Part shown: positions 45,910 to 58,121 of the stretch, piece after piece
Numbering within the stretch: the first letter of the stretch is position 1
How the letters are laid out: every line of letters starts with the position of its first letter
Origin: Lucifuga dentata
Lineage: Eukaryota > Chordata > Actinopteri > Ophidiiformes > Bythitidae
Assembly (NCBI GenBank): GCA_014773175.1
Contig: VXCM01000343.1
Coordinates: 62,001-126,000, forward strand
Length of the DNA stretch: 64,000 nt
Direction of reading: 5' to 3'
Program-made: the position numbers and the translations under genes
Notes under the pieces: generated by a model
What the model saw: only the letters and a program-made list of their open reading frames with translations
Told to the model about the DNA's origin: nothing
The model's database searches: none

Positions 45910-48900
45910 TCAATGCTGCATTTCCATTATGCCAGATATAGGTTGGTGAAGTAAAAAGTGTACAGTTTTTGCTGTTTTATAGTCTAAGTTTGTGAATATG
46001 TGCTGAAAAACTGCCACCATCTGAAAATCAGCAGGTGAAAAAGGTCATTCTGATTTAAGTTGTGGTCTAACAGGAAATGAGTAGTTGGGTGTATGGCTGC
46101 ACACAGAGGAATGGCTCCTCATGGTAAGGATGCGACTAGAGTCTCTCTCTTTCCTTTTAACCTCTAACAATATCTGTATGTTTTGATATGATGGCTTTCT
46201 GTTAAAATATACAGTTAAACACATTAGCGCACATTTGCATTTGTGAACACGTTGAAAGAGACGCATTGTTTTCACTCGATGAATGACGATAATATCGCAA
46301 CATCGCCGTTAGAGCATCATTTTCTATCTTATTTTTGTGATTGTATTTGATGATGTATAACTTTGCTCTTTTTTTTTTTTTTTCNTTTTTTTTTTTTTTT
46401 CTAAAATGTTTAGTGTGCGTGCAGTGGATTTATCTATAGGTACTGAGCTTCTGCCACCATACAAGGTAATTTTCCTTAAAAAAAAAACCAAACACTGTCC
46501 AATAGAGTCCCTGTATTTTCTTTGGCTGATTCCTCTTAACTGTCCATCATCCTTCTTAGGTGCTGATTCTGAGTCTCAGTGACATGTCTGCAGTTACTCA
46601 CCTGGTTGTTGCGGCCTCCAACCTTAATGGCAAACAGGTACTTAAAGGACATCAGTACTCACTGCTTTGTTATTTACTGCAGCATAAAAAGGTCCCAGAA
46701 AGCATGATGACAGCAAGATGCTGCAAAATCAACATTCTCCTGCTTTGTTTCACAGTTCACAGTGGAGTGTGAGTGGCAGAGACAACAGTCTCAGACTCTG
46801 GCTATCCCGGTGCCACATGTCCTGTCCTTTGGTGAGCTGCTTTACTGTTGGTGCAGATTCCTAACCCTCCAAGTGAAACGAGACGTTCCTTAGTAACTTT
46901 GTTTTCCAGGTTTGACTGTCAGCGACGTCACCGTGAACTCCTCTGGTCTGCTTCACACCATTGAGCTGCAACACTTTCACCAGGTATCTTCATTCTCTCA
47001 TTATTATTAGTTAGGCTCAGTATCTCTGTGATCCTATAACGGTGCTACATTTTGAAAATTGCTGTATCCATAGGTCTATCAGGCTTTCAAAATTAATGTC
47101 GTGAGCCACTGCAAAGTACAAAAAGGTAAGTTTTAGCTGACTCTTTTGAAATATCTGCACGTTTTTATGCTGAAAGACATTATTGATTGTCGTATTCCTG
47201 TCCGCAGATAGAATGCAGAATGTATACAGAGTGAAGGTGCCCTGGTTTAAGGAGGATTCTTTAACTACGGTCAGGTTAGTTAGTGTCATGTCTGCGTTTT
47301 TCCAGCTGATAAACATGTCACACGTCACTGTCGTCTCTAATAAGATGATGTCATCTTTCTATCAGCGTGCCATCAGTGACCGAGATCTCAGGGATGATAC
47401 ATACAAGTCGTCCAGACAATACCTCAGGTGTCCTTCTTCAGCTCCACACTGCCCCCAACTGTCAGTATAAGGTGCTACTCCTCACTAAAACCTGTAACTG
47501 CAGCCTTCCACCTTCTTCTTCTTCACATCCTAATGACATTGACAATTTATGACAAAAGTCAGTAAGGTATTTAAAAATGACATGATTATGCTGATCGTGC
47601 ATTTGCCCTTTGATCTTAATCTCAGGTGTCAGTAAGGACGGCATTCCACAGGGTGCTGGGACAGGTAAGACTCAACTTATATACCTTGTTTGTTTTCTTT
47701 AATCTCTTCCTTTTGTGCAATGTTCCATACTAAATGTCTTTTATTGATGTCAGAAAAGATATTGCAGACATTGCAGAGACATGGTGTACATAAGCCATCT
47801 TAGCTTTTAAGATATCAAGGAAAGCACTTTTGTGAAGTTTCCTTCTGATTTAATTTTCCAGTTTATAACCTGTTTTAAATTAAACTTAAAGCTCCTTTCA
47901 GACAGTGAAGTAAGGCTTATCTTGTCATGGAACTCAGGTGCTAAACATAATGGTGCCATGGTTTTATCTCATTACAAAACATTTCCATTATGGATATATA
48001 TGTTTGGAAGCCAGAAAGTCATTACTTTAACAGATAAATGAGCTCAGCAACATTAGCGATTCCATGTCTGAAAGGTACTAACAGAAGTAAATATCTTTGT
48101 CTGTCGATTATTATCTCAGAGACTTCTTACATTGCTGTCTATTAGAGTTGCTGGTGCTGTGTATGTCAGCAAACATGCCACCTAAAGATATGAACATGTC
48201 TTTTTGTGGATAAAGTGGATAAATTTTGTTATGTATAGGAAAGCCTGGCTCTGAAAATCAATGTGTGTGCTCACATTGCTCTTCCAGATGCTGAGGTTCT
48301 GTGGTCCCATGGTGCCAGTATACACAACTGTAACTCTCCTCCTTGCCTGTGGAGGACAGCTGTCCTCTGTCTTGAGGACAGGCAGAGCTGTGGACGTGAG
48401 CCTGCTCATAGGCAAAGGCCTGCAGCCTCACAAAGTTGACCTGCCTGTTTATATTCTCAACATCGTGCTTGGGTAGGCATTACAAGTCAAATTCAGACTT
48501 TTTTTTTAATGGATTACTCTCGTATTCCACATGCTGAGCTCCTCCTCCTCTCTCCTAGGTGTAGCTGGTTTCAGGAGGTTTGGTCCTTTCTTTACCTCCC
48601 CCCCATGGATGGACTCCCCCCCACCTTCCCTGATGGTTTTTTTCACGAGGGCATTGCACCAGTTGAGGCTTGGCCACGCCTCCTGTCGCCACTCCTTTAT
48701 GTGTTTGGGGCAGCTGTGGCGTTTTGGGGTGGCGCGCTGCTCTGTCTCATCATGCGTCTGGTCTCACTTATATTAGCTCCGCTACACAGGTAAGCTCACA
48801 CACGTAAACACACAACAAGCTATTTGTGGATTTCAAGCTGGCGAAAGGCTGGAATGGAGGTCGGGATCAGTGCCAACATTCACTTCTGTTTGGTCATTTT

Positions 48901-50321
48901 TCCTTTCCTGTTATATGTCCAGACCGTATGTCTCTAGAGACTGCGGCACCCTGCGTCTGCGGACCCAGCTCATCCTCACGCTTACTCTTGCAGTTATGGG
49001 TGGGACATCCTGTGGGGCGTTCGCAATTTTTGCTGTGTTTTTGCTCCACCTTTACAGGGTGAGTCTAATGAGGCCTTCCTAGTCATTTCCAGTCACACTG
49101 ATAGTTCAAACCAGCATTTATTTGGTATACAGCAGGGTTCCCCAACTAGTTTTCCCCAAGGGCCAAATTATGTCAGGCATGCAAAGCCAAGGGCCACTAN
49201 CCCCCCAGTTCACCATCATTTCCCACCCCTCGAACCCAACCTGATCTGATCTTTTCCTCTCATTTGGTAATAACAAACAATTTTCAAATTTTTTATTTAT
49301 TTTTAAACGTAGCCTTTTACAACCGGGCCCAGCACTTCTGTTGTAGCATTTGCAGTGCTTTATAATCACCATTTCATAATAAAATGGAGATACATGAATA
49401 TCACTGGAAAGCTTAGATTCTCCCAAACAAAATGAGCCCAAGCATGACATTTTATGACCACGCAATCCTGAGATAAGTGCGACTAAAGTACANTTTTTTT
49501 TTTTTTTTTTTTTTTTGAGAAGTCATCTGAGGGCCTGATAGATAGGACCTGCAGGCCAAATGCGGCCCACGGGCCACCAGTTGGGGATCCCTGGTATACA
49601 GTATTTAGCTGTTCTTGTCCCAAACTGCTCAGTGGCCACAATAGAAGAAGAATAATTCAACTATCAGAACACCACACACACACACACCCAATTTCTAACA
49701 ATCGTGTGATCTGTTTTTGTTTGCGGGCTCAGGTGCTCAGGCTACAGATGACAGAAAGATCTCTGAGTCACATGCTGAATCTGGTAAGATGTGAAGGTTG
49801 AATTGTTGCAATTCCACACACAAAAAACTCAACATATCTGCTTCTGAGTTTTTAATTTATTTTGTAAGAACAGAAAATAAACACAGTTACAAAGTTGTCT
49901 GAGGTGTGAATTAAAAGATGTGGGAGAATCAAATTCAGAAACCACTGACATGTTCAGTGTGTTGGTGTTGTGAGTCTGGCTCATAGAATATTAAAGTTTG
50001 ATCCTCTGAGAATTGGAATTGGAAATAACTTTGCTTTTAAACTATCCTGACAGGCGCCACAGAAGTACAAAGGCACAGAGAACGGTACGGTCAATGCTGA
50101 GGCCATGAGCAAGCCTAAAGACTGCAACAGCGCCCCCCTGCTGTCAGAGTGTGTGCTGCAGGATGTAAGGGATGACCTAAAGCTCCACCTCTGCTTGTCA
50201 ATGCTCTTCATGCTGCCCGTCATGCTGGGTGCACCTTCACTCATCCACTGGATCCGCAACCTGAGGTAGCATTGTGATTAAGTATTAAGTAGTAGTGATA
50301 GAAGTGCAGGAGAGTGCGCGC

Positions 50322-50356
<35 letters not shown>

Positions 50357-50395
50357 TGTCCCACTTCTTCTTAGCTANTGCAGGAGAGTGCGCGC

Positions 50396-50430
<35 letters not shown>

Positions 50431-50575
50431 TGTTTAACTGAATTTGTGATCTTCTGCAGGTATTCCACCCAGCTGGATCCTGACCCTTGTTGGCCACACA
50501 TTGTGCCTCTAATTATTGTGTACATGCTTCTTATTAACTGCAGCACTCTAAAACTCAGAAGCAGGTAGGAGTACA

Positions 50576-50628
<53 letters not shown>

Positions 50629-51117
50629 NAAAAAAAAAAAAAAAAAAAAAAAAAGAGAAGTGTCCTTGTGGGTGGAGAACGTTAGTTTTGAGAAGTTTTT
50701 TTATATGATTTAATATCTTATTACTGTGCAACCTGATCAGTTTTAGACTCCATTGTAACTGACTGCATTCTTTCTGATCTGCTGCTGTTCTCCATCAATA
50801 AGAAAACAACAAAAAAGCCTTAGAAATGTTTTGTGGAGTATCACTTTAACTTTTCACAAGTGGTATGATAGTTAAATTCACACAATCGGTCACATTTCTG
50901 AAACGGTTTCTGCTTTTTTTTCCAATTAAAGTTGTGTGGCATAATCTCCACTAACTTATTTAATAATCTTTGTTTCAGTAAACTCCTCCCTTTGGCCTCC
51001 AGCCTCCCTCTGCCCTTGGCCATCGTCATGGTGACATTCTCACCCTTCCACCTCTACAGGGTCACCCACTTCCTGTTGGTGGCACTTGTGCCTGTGGCTT
51101 TGTGTTGTCTGCTCTGA
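37288..51117 (+). CDS. pgap1: pgap1, GPI inositol-deacylase
   Basis: PGAP1 is an ER membrane serine lipase-like enzyme that removes the inositol-linked acyl chain from GPI anchors. Twenty-six exons: 37288-37419, 41240-41393, 43233-43408, 43653-43824, 44373-44533, 44656-44708, 44805-44871, 44976-45081, 45414-45472, 45762-45845, 46074-46123, 46414-46465, 46560-46637, 46756-46831, 46910-46983, 47074-47125, 47208-47274, 47366-47471, 47626-47664, 48288-48472, 48559-48789, 48923-49058, 49733-49783, 50054-50265, 50460-50564, 50979-51117. The sum is 2817 nt, 938 aa (human 922), open in phase throughout. Landmarks: an N-terminal hydrophobic segment; [40 protein letters not shown]; and [13 protein letters not shown], with nucleophile Ser169. 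[27 protein letters not shown] and VRAFFDLID follow. Several C-terminal membrane segments are encoded from 48288 on. The gene is complete and intact. Confidence 0.97.
37694..39482. mobile_element. hAT-like element in pgap1 intron 1 (outer element of a nest)
   Basis: Left end TAGTGATAGAGACAGTGAAGC is mirrored by GGCTCAAGCTTAACATCACTA at the right. The flanks CTTGAGCC (37686-37693) and CTTTAGCT (39483-39490) match at 6 of 8 bases, consistent with an aged 8-bp hAT target duplication. A second element (38520-39447) sits inside. Confidence 0.6.
38520..39447 (-). mobile_element. Nested hAT-like element with BED zinc-finger remnant
   Basis: Ends CTAGGAATGGGCGATAC and the inverse of ATCCACCCATCCTTAG form short imperfect inverted repeats, with ATCGATA-rich subtermini. 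On the minus strand 38857-39132 (91 codons) encodes a BED-type zinc finger: WSYFSF, then C-x2-C (CDTC), then NTNLIKHLK with its His. This is the N-terminal DNA-binding domain of hAT transposases. No DDE region follows; this is a deleted relic rather than a host gene. Confidence 0.72.
40324..40361 (+). repeat. (GA)n microsatellite
   Basis: A GA array with one GGGGG interruption in pgap1 intron 1. Confidence 0.93.
40482..41072 (+). mobile_element. TTAA-bounded long-TIR MITE, copy 5
   Basis: A full copy of 591 bp in pgap1 intron 1, from TTAAAAGTCCACACC to CCGGTATGGTCCTTTAA. Confidence 0.9.
41799..42603. mobile_element. Putative MITE with 'cagattcataaa' inverted ends
   Basis: GGCTCAGATTCATAAACAG at the left and TTTTTTATGAATCTGCCCC at the right are imperfect inverse copies. 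GCG-rich subterminal blocks recur on opposite strands. About 65 bp are artificially doubled at the N at 42297. It lies in pgap1 intron 2. No ORF. Confidence 0.55.
45882..45909 (+). repeat. (GT)n microsatellite
   Basis: A GT array in the pgap1 intron after the exon ending 45845. Confidence 0.93.
49133..49593. mobile_element. hAT MITE with perfect 8-bp target-site duplication
   Basis: It runs from CAGGGTTCCCCAACTAGTTT to GGCCACCAGTTGGGGATCCCTG, with subterminal GGGCCAAATTATG / GCCAAATGCGGCCC. It is flanked on both sides by GTATACAG (49125-49132 and 49594-49601). An 8-bp duplication plus CAG...CTG ends is diagnostic of hAT. It lies in the pgap1 intron between exons 22 and 23. Confidence 0.9.
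50320..50430 (+). repeat. (GT)n microsatellite, artificially doubled around an N
   Basis: The segment AGGAGAGTGCGCGCG plus the GT array occurs twice, separated by the N at 50378, just before the pgap1 exon at 50460. Confidence 0.9.
50579..50654 (+). repeat. (CA)n array joined to poly-A by an N
   Basis: About 24 CA units, an N at 50629, then a run of A. Low-complexity gap edge. Confidence 0.93.
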
Positions 51118-52834
51118 CAGTATCTGACTGCTTTTAGTCCCCAACGCTACAGTCTGACTCGCTGAACCTGGAGGAGGCTGGGAGGTACTTTAGTCCCAGG
51201 AGGACTTATGGAGCATCCTGGAGCAGAGCCATAGACATACAGAGTTTGTAGCTCAATGTTAGCGCTAAAGGCTCCGTGGCAAGTACGCTATGATTTCAGA
51301 TGAGAGGGTGCAATGGCCTTGGAACATTTAGCGCAAATGTGGCTCCGCTGAATTACCCTGAAACCAGTTTGCCTTACTTTGTATATCTATAGCTCTGCCT
51401 TCAGGGAGTGAGGACTCTGATGCTGGAGATTTTCAACAGGGTGTCACTGTTCGGTACGTTTTTGTTTATTGTGCTGAAGCTGTAATTACTCTGTGAAGTG
51501 TCGACTCCCACTCTGCCCACAGTGACCCTTTATTGTCCGGTGTCATCTTTACCCAGTGATTGTCAGAGCACTGCCACAAAACCAGACGGCAGTGTCACGC
51601 AATCACTGATTAAAAAAAAACAAAAACCCAAAGTACTCATGTTTACATTGACTTTAACTTGTTTATTTGTGGAAAGAGACGGTTTGCATCAGTAAAGGCT
51701 TGATGAGATGTGGAAGTTCTAACCTGGCTTAAGTTACTGAGAAGGAGATTATGACTTTATCTTTATATCTTTACTGTCATAAAACACTACCAGCACTAAC
51801 GTCGCATAGCAGGAATTCTAACGTATTGATGGTAAATGTCAGTTTCACCTGTTTTAATCATTATTCATGTACTGGAAAATGGATTGTAGAAAAGGGACAG
51901 ATCGCAGTTTCATAATTGAATGTATCCTCTGTGGACCTGAATGCATCGCAGTTCCATATGCACGCACTTTGCTCCAACAATGGGACATGGCATACCAAGT
52001 ATTGTTCTCTGTACTTGCACATTGTTTAGTACAGAGTGGAAAAGTGTGTTATGTTTTTGCTTTATCTACCTATACATACACAGAAAAAACACAAAACTCT
52101 TGGGTTTGTTCAAGGCAGGTAAAAGTGGAGTTAGTCAAAGAAATGGAAATGAGAGCAATTAGATCGGAACTCCTGGAGTGCAGTGAAGTTTACTGAATGT
52201 TTTTCGTGCGTAGCTTTTTGAGATTTGAAAATGGCGTCCTACACATCTTGCTTTGACTTACGTCTTACTGCCTCCTGTCAGCAAAGCAGCTGTCGTGCCT
52301 TTTTTCTTTCTGACGTTTGCTATCCGTGCAGCCATACATTTAGTTTCATACCTGCCTGTCAGTAGATGCTCCGTTATTGGCAATAAGTGTAAAGACTGTT
52401 TAACTTTTTAGAATTGTAACAGCTCTTATTAAAGGGTTATGTGTGTATATATACATGAATAAGAGAGGTTACAAAAATATATGTGTACTCAGTGCTTCTT
52501 CAGTTGCATGCAAGAAGAAGCCAGCTTAGGTTGAATGTTAAAGTTTGGTTCCATAATCTTTGGCTCTACATTCCTCTGATACTGCGTTAGACATGACAGC
52601 CATTCTTGGCTCTGAAGTGGCTGTTTGTCTTTTTCCTGTCAGGAAGGTCATGTGATCCTTTTCTGGTTTCTGTGAACCAACAAAATCATTCTCTTAACTG
52701 TTGAAATCAGCAGCTTTTTTTTCCTTCTTTGACACATTGCTGTCTTTTGTTGGAAGGTATTTAAGAACCTGTCATACTGTGTGCTCTGGCTGTCTCAGGG
52801 GTTCAGAAGCATAGCTGAGGCTATTTTCTGTCCT

Positions 52835-52869
<35 letters not shown>

Positions 52870-55836
52870 AAACCATTGACGACCACTCATATCTGTCAAA
52901 GCTCTTTGCTGAGGCACTCGTGCTCTCTCAGTATTCTGAATTTCTGCAGCAGATTTGTTTTCATGGCTTCTGCCTCCTGGTAACACAAGACACAGATATA
53001 TAAGCTATGACCAAGTATACCTGCAAGTTTCTGTCCTGTCCCCCAGAAATCCTGTAGCTTAAAGAACAAATAAGGCTTGAAAGTGTTAGACTTACTGCAT
53101 TGCTGCTTCTGTTCCTCCAAGCAAACCATCATGCTTTATTTTATTAATCGCAGAGCATAGCAGGTTTATTGTCAGTCAGGTAATCTCATTCACAATTCTG
53201 TCAGGGCATCGACGTGTAAATGGCAAAGCTCAGCAGTGAATGTTTCGTTAATGTGTCGACTCGCACAAATGTTTCCTCAGCACTGTGGTAAGATTTTGGA
53301 TCTGGGTGAGTTTAGTCTTCATCATAACTTTGTGATACTAAAGATAATCTCATTCGCTTCTGGGACCAAACGCACTCGCACCTCAGGCAAACATGCAGTC
53401 AGATATGAGACAGAAATGCCTGTTTTCCACAGTGTGAATGTACCTGCACTGAATGTCTGTCTGTCTGAATTTGTATACCTGTAGTTGTGTACGTGAAGGC
53501 TTTTCTGTGCACGTGTCCGTTTGGTGCAGTTTTAGTGCTTTGAGATGCACGTTGTGTGACTTGTTCCAAACATGAATCAGTGGCATACAGTAGTGTGTAG
53601 TTCAGTAGAGATGAGTGTGATGTTTTCGTGGATACGGTTGTGATTTGTATCTGTGTTCACTGTGATCATATTATGATCATGTTCCAGTTCCAGATGTTCA
53701 GATTTAAACAAGAAGTTTTTTTTTTTCCTTTCAAAATGAAACATCCACACTGAAAAAAAAAAAAAAGTGACATCTGCTCAGATGAGATGATCAAAACTCA
53801 CTTTTGTGTATTAGATTAGAAATAGTTAGCTAACAGCCTACAGAATGGTAGCTGTTAGCATTGAGCATCAGGTTTCAGTTTTTGTGTTTTGTTAAAATGT
53901 TTTTTTTTTTTTTTTTTTTTAGAATTAACCCTTGAATGCAGGGAATCTAACATTAAGTTTCATGCTGACATTTTAAAATGGGAAAACGGAGTGTTTTTGC
54001 TGTTTCTTGAAGTGCAGCTGTGTTGCACTCATCCATTTATCATATTAATTTGTACAATATTTGGTAACACATTCGATTTTTTTTTTTTTTTTTTTTTNAA
54101 TCCCTGTTACTATTTATTACATTAAAAATTCTGAGTTAAGTCACGATTTAACAGTAACTTAAACAAACACGCTACAAATATAATAGCAATCAAATCTTAT
54201 TTCAGTCCAACCTTAATTAAAAACAAAAGTACATGGTTAAAGGACTATATTGGTGGTTTACACACATCACATTATTGCCAACCATTTTTCAGAGCATTCT
54301 ACTAGAGCTGTAAAATTTAAAATTGTTTTTCCTACCTTTCAGATTGCCTTTGGTTTCAGTTCTTTCCAGTACACTATTAAAATCAACTTGTAGAGACTTG
54401 AAACATTCTTGAGATAAGTAATCCTTCACAGCAAACCAAGTGTAATTTTTACTTTTGTTGTATTTATTTTGTATTTTTTAATTTCATTTCGTAAGTATAA
54501 ATTTTAAAGGGACATGAGTAGCTGAAGGAGAGCAGCATGTATGTTAGGAAAAAGTGTTTATTATGCCTTTTCTACTATGTCAAACTGACTTGGACTGTCA
54601 CATGTCTCTGACCATTTTGTGATATCTTGAATGTCACTCAGTGATTAGTTTTATTTTGTAAAAGTTGCGGAAGTTATTGCAGTTATGATCCAGTGATGTT
54701 GCTGTCTTTGAAATAGTTGCTACCTTAGGACATTTTTGGTAGGTTTTATCTTTGATATATAATTATTTTGTGATCTGCTATTATGGACTTCTCACTGTTA
54801 CAGAAGTTTGTGGAATTTTAAAAGTTTACACTTTTAAACATCGTGTTACTGTGTTTTTGTTTTTTTTTTAATATGTTTTGATCATTTATGTGCCATTTTA
54901 AGGTTCCATACATGAGTTATTTAATGAACAGGGTGCATCCGCAGATGTGCTGCTCAAATATGCTTTACCTTCCGTAACACAAACATCCTTGTTAGACATC
55001 CTTATAGATATATCAATCTAAATATTTAATGAATCAGATATCTCTACAAGCTGAATTCTGATCGATTGCATCAAAAGCACATAGTGAGAAAAAGTGATCC
55101 ACCCACTGGGATTCATCACTGTAAACATCTGCTTGGATCATAATCGAGCACAAAAATGAGAAAGAGGCTCTTGAAAGGCTTCGAGTTACTGGGAAAAGTT
55201 GCTCATTCAGACCTTTTTTTTTTTTTGAAATCGAGCACATTGTGATATTCTCGGAAGCACATCTGACTTGTACTATGGTGTTTAATTGTAGTGCAATATG
55301 AAGGCATGAGTGCAGCTACTGATGTAAGTGAAAGACAAAGATGTATATTCTTCAAGACATAACACGACCTGAATGTGGATGTTGTGAGTGAAACGTGGCA
55401 GCAAAAAACCTTCATTTTCTGATAACCATAATTTTTCTTGACAAAAAGTGGAAAACGTCATGTTTAATAGAGTTCATCTAGTTAAGTGGAAGTAAATATG
55501 AAGTGTTACTACTATCTTTAAGTGCTTTGTAGTTGGGTAACTTAAAGTTTCTTTTAATTTGCTTCTACCTAGAGTGACTTTAAAACCTATAACCTCCTGC
55601 TAGCTGGTCCTTGTTGTGTAGAACTAGTTAGTCCACTGATCTGTGCTGATATTCCAGGCCAATAAACTTTTATCCTGGTGAGGTTGTGTGCACAAGACTA
55701 TTTGATCCTCAGGTTTCAGCGTTGTTGTGACAAAAGGTGTCGCTTTTGGTGTTTTTTCTATTTCTCACATTTTTATCTGATGTCATTGTAAATGGGCAAA
55801 CTGTGCAATTTTTGGTACCGTTGCTGTTGCAATAAA
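51118..55836 (+). other. pgap1: Probable long pgap1 3' UTR ending at AATAAA
   Basis: No coding exon is seen in 4.7 kb. The sequence is AT-rich with several T homopolymers (52837-52867, 53901-53920, 54079-54097 next to an N). AATAAA at 55831-55836, followed by a GT/T-rich tract, is the best end signal. Earlier candidates are AATAAA at 55660 and ATTAAA at about 52429. The region also holds a fragment of the TTAA-type MITE at 54237. Confidence 0.45.
54237..54430 (-). mobile_element. Fragment of the TTAA-type MITE (copy 6)
   Basis: It begins TTAAAGGACTATA and continues through the blocks TTTTTCCTACCTT.CAGATTGCC, TTGGTTTCAGTT and ATTAAAATCAACTTGT shared with the reverse-orientation copies. It then stops at about 54430. 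Divergent and truncated. Confidence 0.7.
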
Positions 55837-56761
55837 AGTAAGAAAAACTACAGCAGGTTGGTGTTTTCTTTTGTTATTGTGAAAATGTTATGTTATTGTA
55901 ATTGATCATATTTGAATTTGCTTTTTCAGACATGATCAGAATTGAATTGTACAACACACCTTGAAAGTCTGATTTCTCCTCAGTTTGGTAACGTCGGAAA
56001 TAATTTTTGGGATAAAGGCCTAAAGTTACTAATTAATTACCATGGTCCCTGCCTTCACTCGTTCCCTGTATTGGACCATTTTCTGCCTCCATTACCCGCC
56101 AGTCTTATTAAATCAAGCAATTTGTTGAATCATTCACTTGTACATTTTTCCCATTTATTAAACAGTGTAATCAATTATTTGTTTGGTCTATAAGATGTCA
56201 AATATAGAGCCAAATGTCCATCATAAGTTCCCAGAACCCAAGGGGACATCTTCAGATTTCTCATTTCTCAAACCCTGTATAACAATTCATATTAGGCTAG
56301 ATCCAGTACATGTCTTCATTTCTATTTTTTATGTGATAAATGATTAAAAACAATTTATCATTTCAGCATTAACGAGGTGTGAAAATGATAACAGATGAAC
56401 ATTTTAAACATTTCTACATGTCTTATATGTTACAAAGACAGGAATGTAGGTTACATGGTCAGCCCTCCACCACCAACAATGACGTTCCAGTCAGTAACAG
56501 TGAAATTTATTGTCATCTCCTCTTTTTTTTTTAAATTATTTATTTTTAATTTTTTTCTTTTATTAATTTTGAGTCCTGCTGCNCTCCTCTTTTTTTTTTA
56601 AATTATTTATTTTTAATTTTTTTCTTTTATTAATTTTGAGTCCTGCTGCACCTCTGCTTTTGGCCACTAGGGGGCTCCGTGCTTCTTGTGAACTGCATCT
56701 GCGCCAGAGTGCCAGCAGAGTGAGCTGACTGCAGGTGAACCTACCGTTTCTGACTGGATGT

Positions 56762-56943
56762 AACACTTTATTAGGTACACCTGCACAGTCTAATACAATC
56801 AAAAACAGCCTCCATCCAATAAATCTCACCATTGTAAATATATATATATATATATGTATATATTGTTTTATTAATACTTTCAGAAGTTTTGACACATAAA
56901 ACAAAAATAGGACCAAATAAAGTGGCTGTTGAGTGTATAATAC
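56762..56943. mobile_element. Short inverted-end repeat ('acactttattaggtacacct')
   Basis: ACACTTTATTAGGTACACCT at the left faces AAATAAAGTGGCTGTTGAGT at the right as partial inverse copies. The left motif is a very common dispersed repeat end in fish and other vertebrates. An (AT)n tract lies near 56838-56856. Confidence 0.5.
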
Positions 56944-57375
56944 AACATGCAGAGACCTCGTTTCTTTCTTGGAAACTGAAAAATTATGCTATCTTAACTG
57001 GATTTGTTGGGAATAATTGAAAAGTACCATAATAGATGCCAAATTATAGGCTTTCATGAGTTTATTATTTTATGCACACGTATGACTAAACTGCTGTAGA
57101 AACATGATTAGAAACATGAGGTGCTGTGGGCTTCTACAGGTTGCAGCCCCCCCCCCTTCTATCTCCCCTCTTCCTCTTGTTCCCATGGTTTCTCTCTCCC
57201 TCCCTGTCTCCATCTCCCTGTCTTCTCTTTCTCTCTTTCCTTGTAATCTCTATGTCCCTAAATCTCCTTCCCTTCTCTCCTACCTTTCCTTCCTCCTGTC
57301 TCTCTGTAATCCCCTCTGTTTCTAACACTCTCCACATTCCCCATCTGTCTCACCCTCCCCTGCCTTTATGGTCTC

Positions 57376-57377
<2 letters not shown>

Positions 57378-57427
<50 letters not shown>
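57378..57427 (+). repeat. (CT)n microsatellite in a pyrimidine-rich tract
   Basis: About 25 CT units at the end of a 250-bp C/T-rich stretch beginning near 57148, just upstream of the CpG-rich candidate promoter. Confidence 0.93.
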
Positions 57428-57429
<2 letters not shown>

Positions 57430-58121
57430 GGGACGGGTCCATTAAGTCACCGCCCCCTCTGTCGTTCTCCCACACTAATATTTGTACGTTATCTAAACAT
57501 AAAAAGCTTAATCTCGGGCATCACGGTGCTCTGAATAAATCCCGCTGCGGCCAGAGGAGTCAGAACACTGCAACACCAAACACTGCGCCATCCTTCCGCG
57601 GCAGGCTGCGTTTCTTTGCCCTTTTTTTGGACTGACAGTGGTTGCATACTCTGCCCAGTCAGATTTTGTGCATCTGCCGGTACCGGAGGGAGGACGTCGG
57701 TACTGACTGCGGCGCACTGCGATGCAAGAGAGAGCAAATAAGGATGACATGCATGCTTGAACTGCGAGCCTGAAGCTGACAGCAGCAGAGGAGGAGGAGG
57801 AGGAGGAGGAAGGTGCTGGAGTTTGTGCGCACACCTCTGGAAGCTGCTGCCGAGGAGAGCCGAGGTGTCTGCAGAGCCGCAGCTTTTAGGAGGGATATAC
57901 CGTCTCGATACGTGACTGCAACTCAAAGCTGCCCTGCTGGCTCAGGAGCTGAGAGGAGGAGGAGGAGGAGGAGGAGGAAGAGGAGGAGGTGGGGGCCCTA
58001 ACGCGGCACCCCGCCCGACTCGCCTCATTTGGACTGCAGGGATAACGACTTAAACCGTGATATCCCCAGCAGGTGTTGGTGGCAGCGCCGTTATCGTCCA
58101 TCCCGCAACTCTGCGCCAAAG
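57430..58121 (+). promoter_or_regulatory. CpG-rich promoter and candidate 5' non-coding exon of an unidentified gene
   Basis: Base composition changes sharply to GC/CpG-rich with GCGGCGCACTGCGATG-type sequence and GGA triplet repeats (57788-57811, 57954-57990). The block ends in an excellent splice donor, GCCAAAG|gtaagc (donor GT at 58122). ATGs in it open only short ORFs, which fits a 5' UTR exon. Which gene it serves cannot be read from the sequence; the coding exons must lie right of the window. Confidence 0.55.

Larger units (their letters stand above)
55860..57429. other. Intergenic spacer downstream of pgap1
   Basis: No gene is seen. It holds an artefactual duplication around the N at 56583, the small repeat at 56762-56943 and the start of a C/T-rich tract at 57148. 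Confidence 0.5.
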
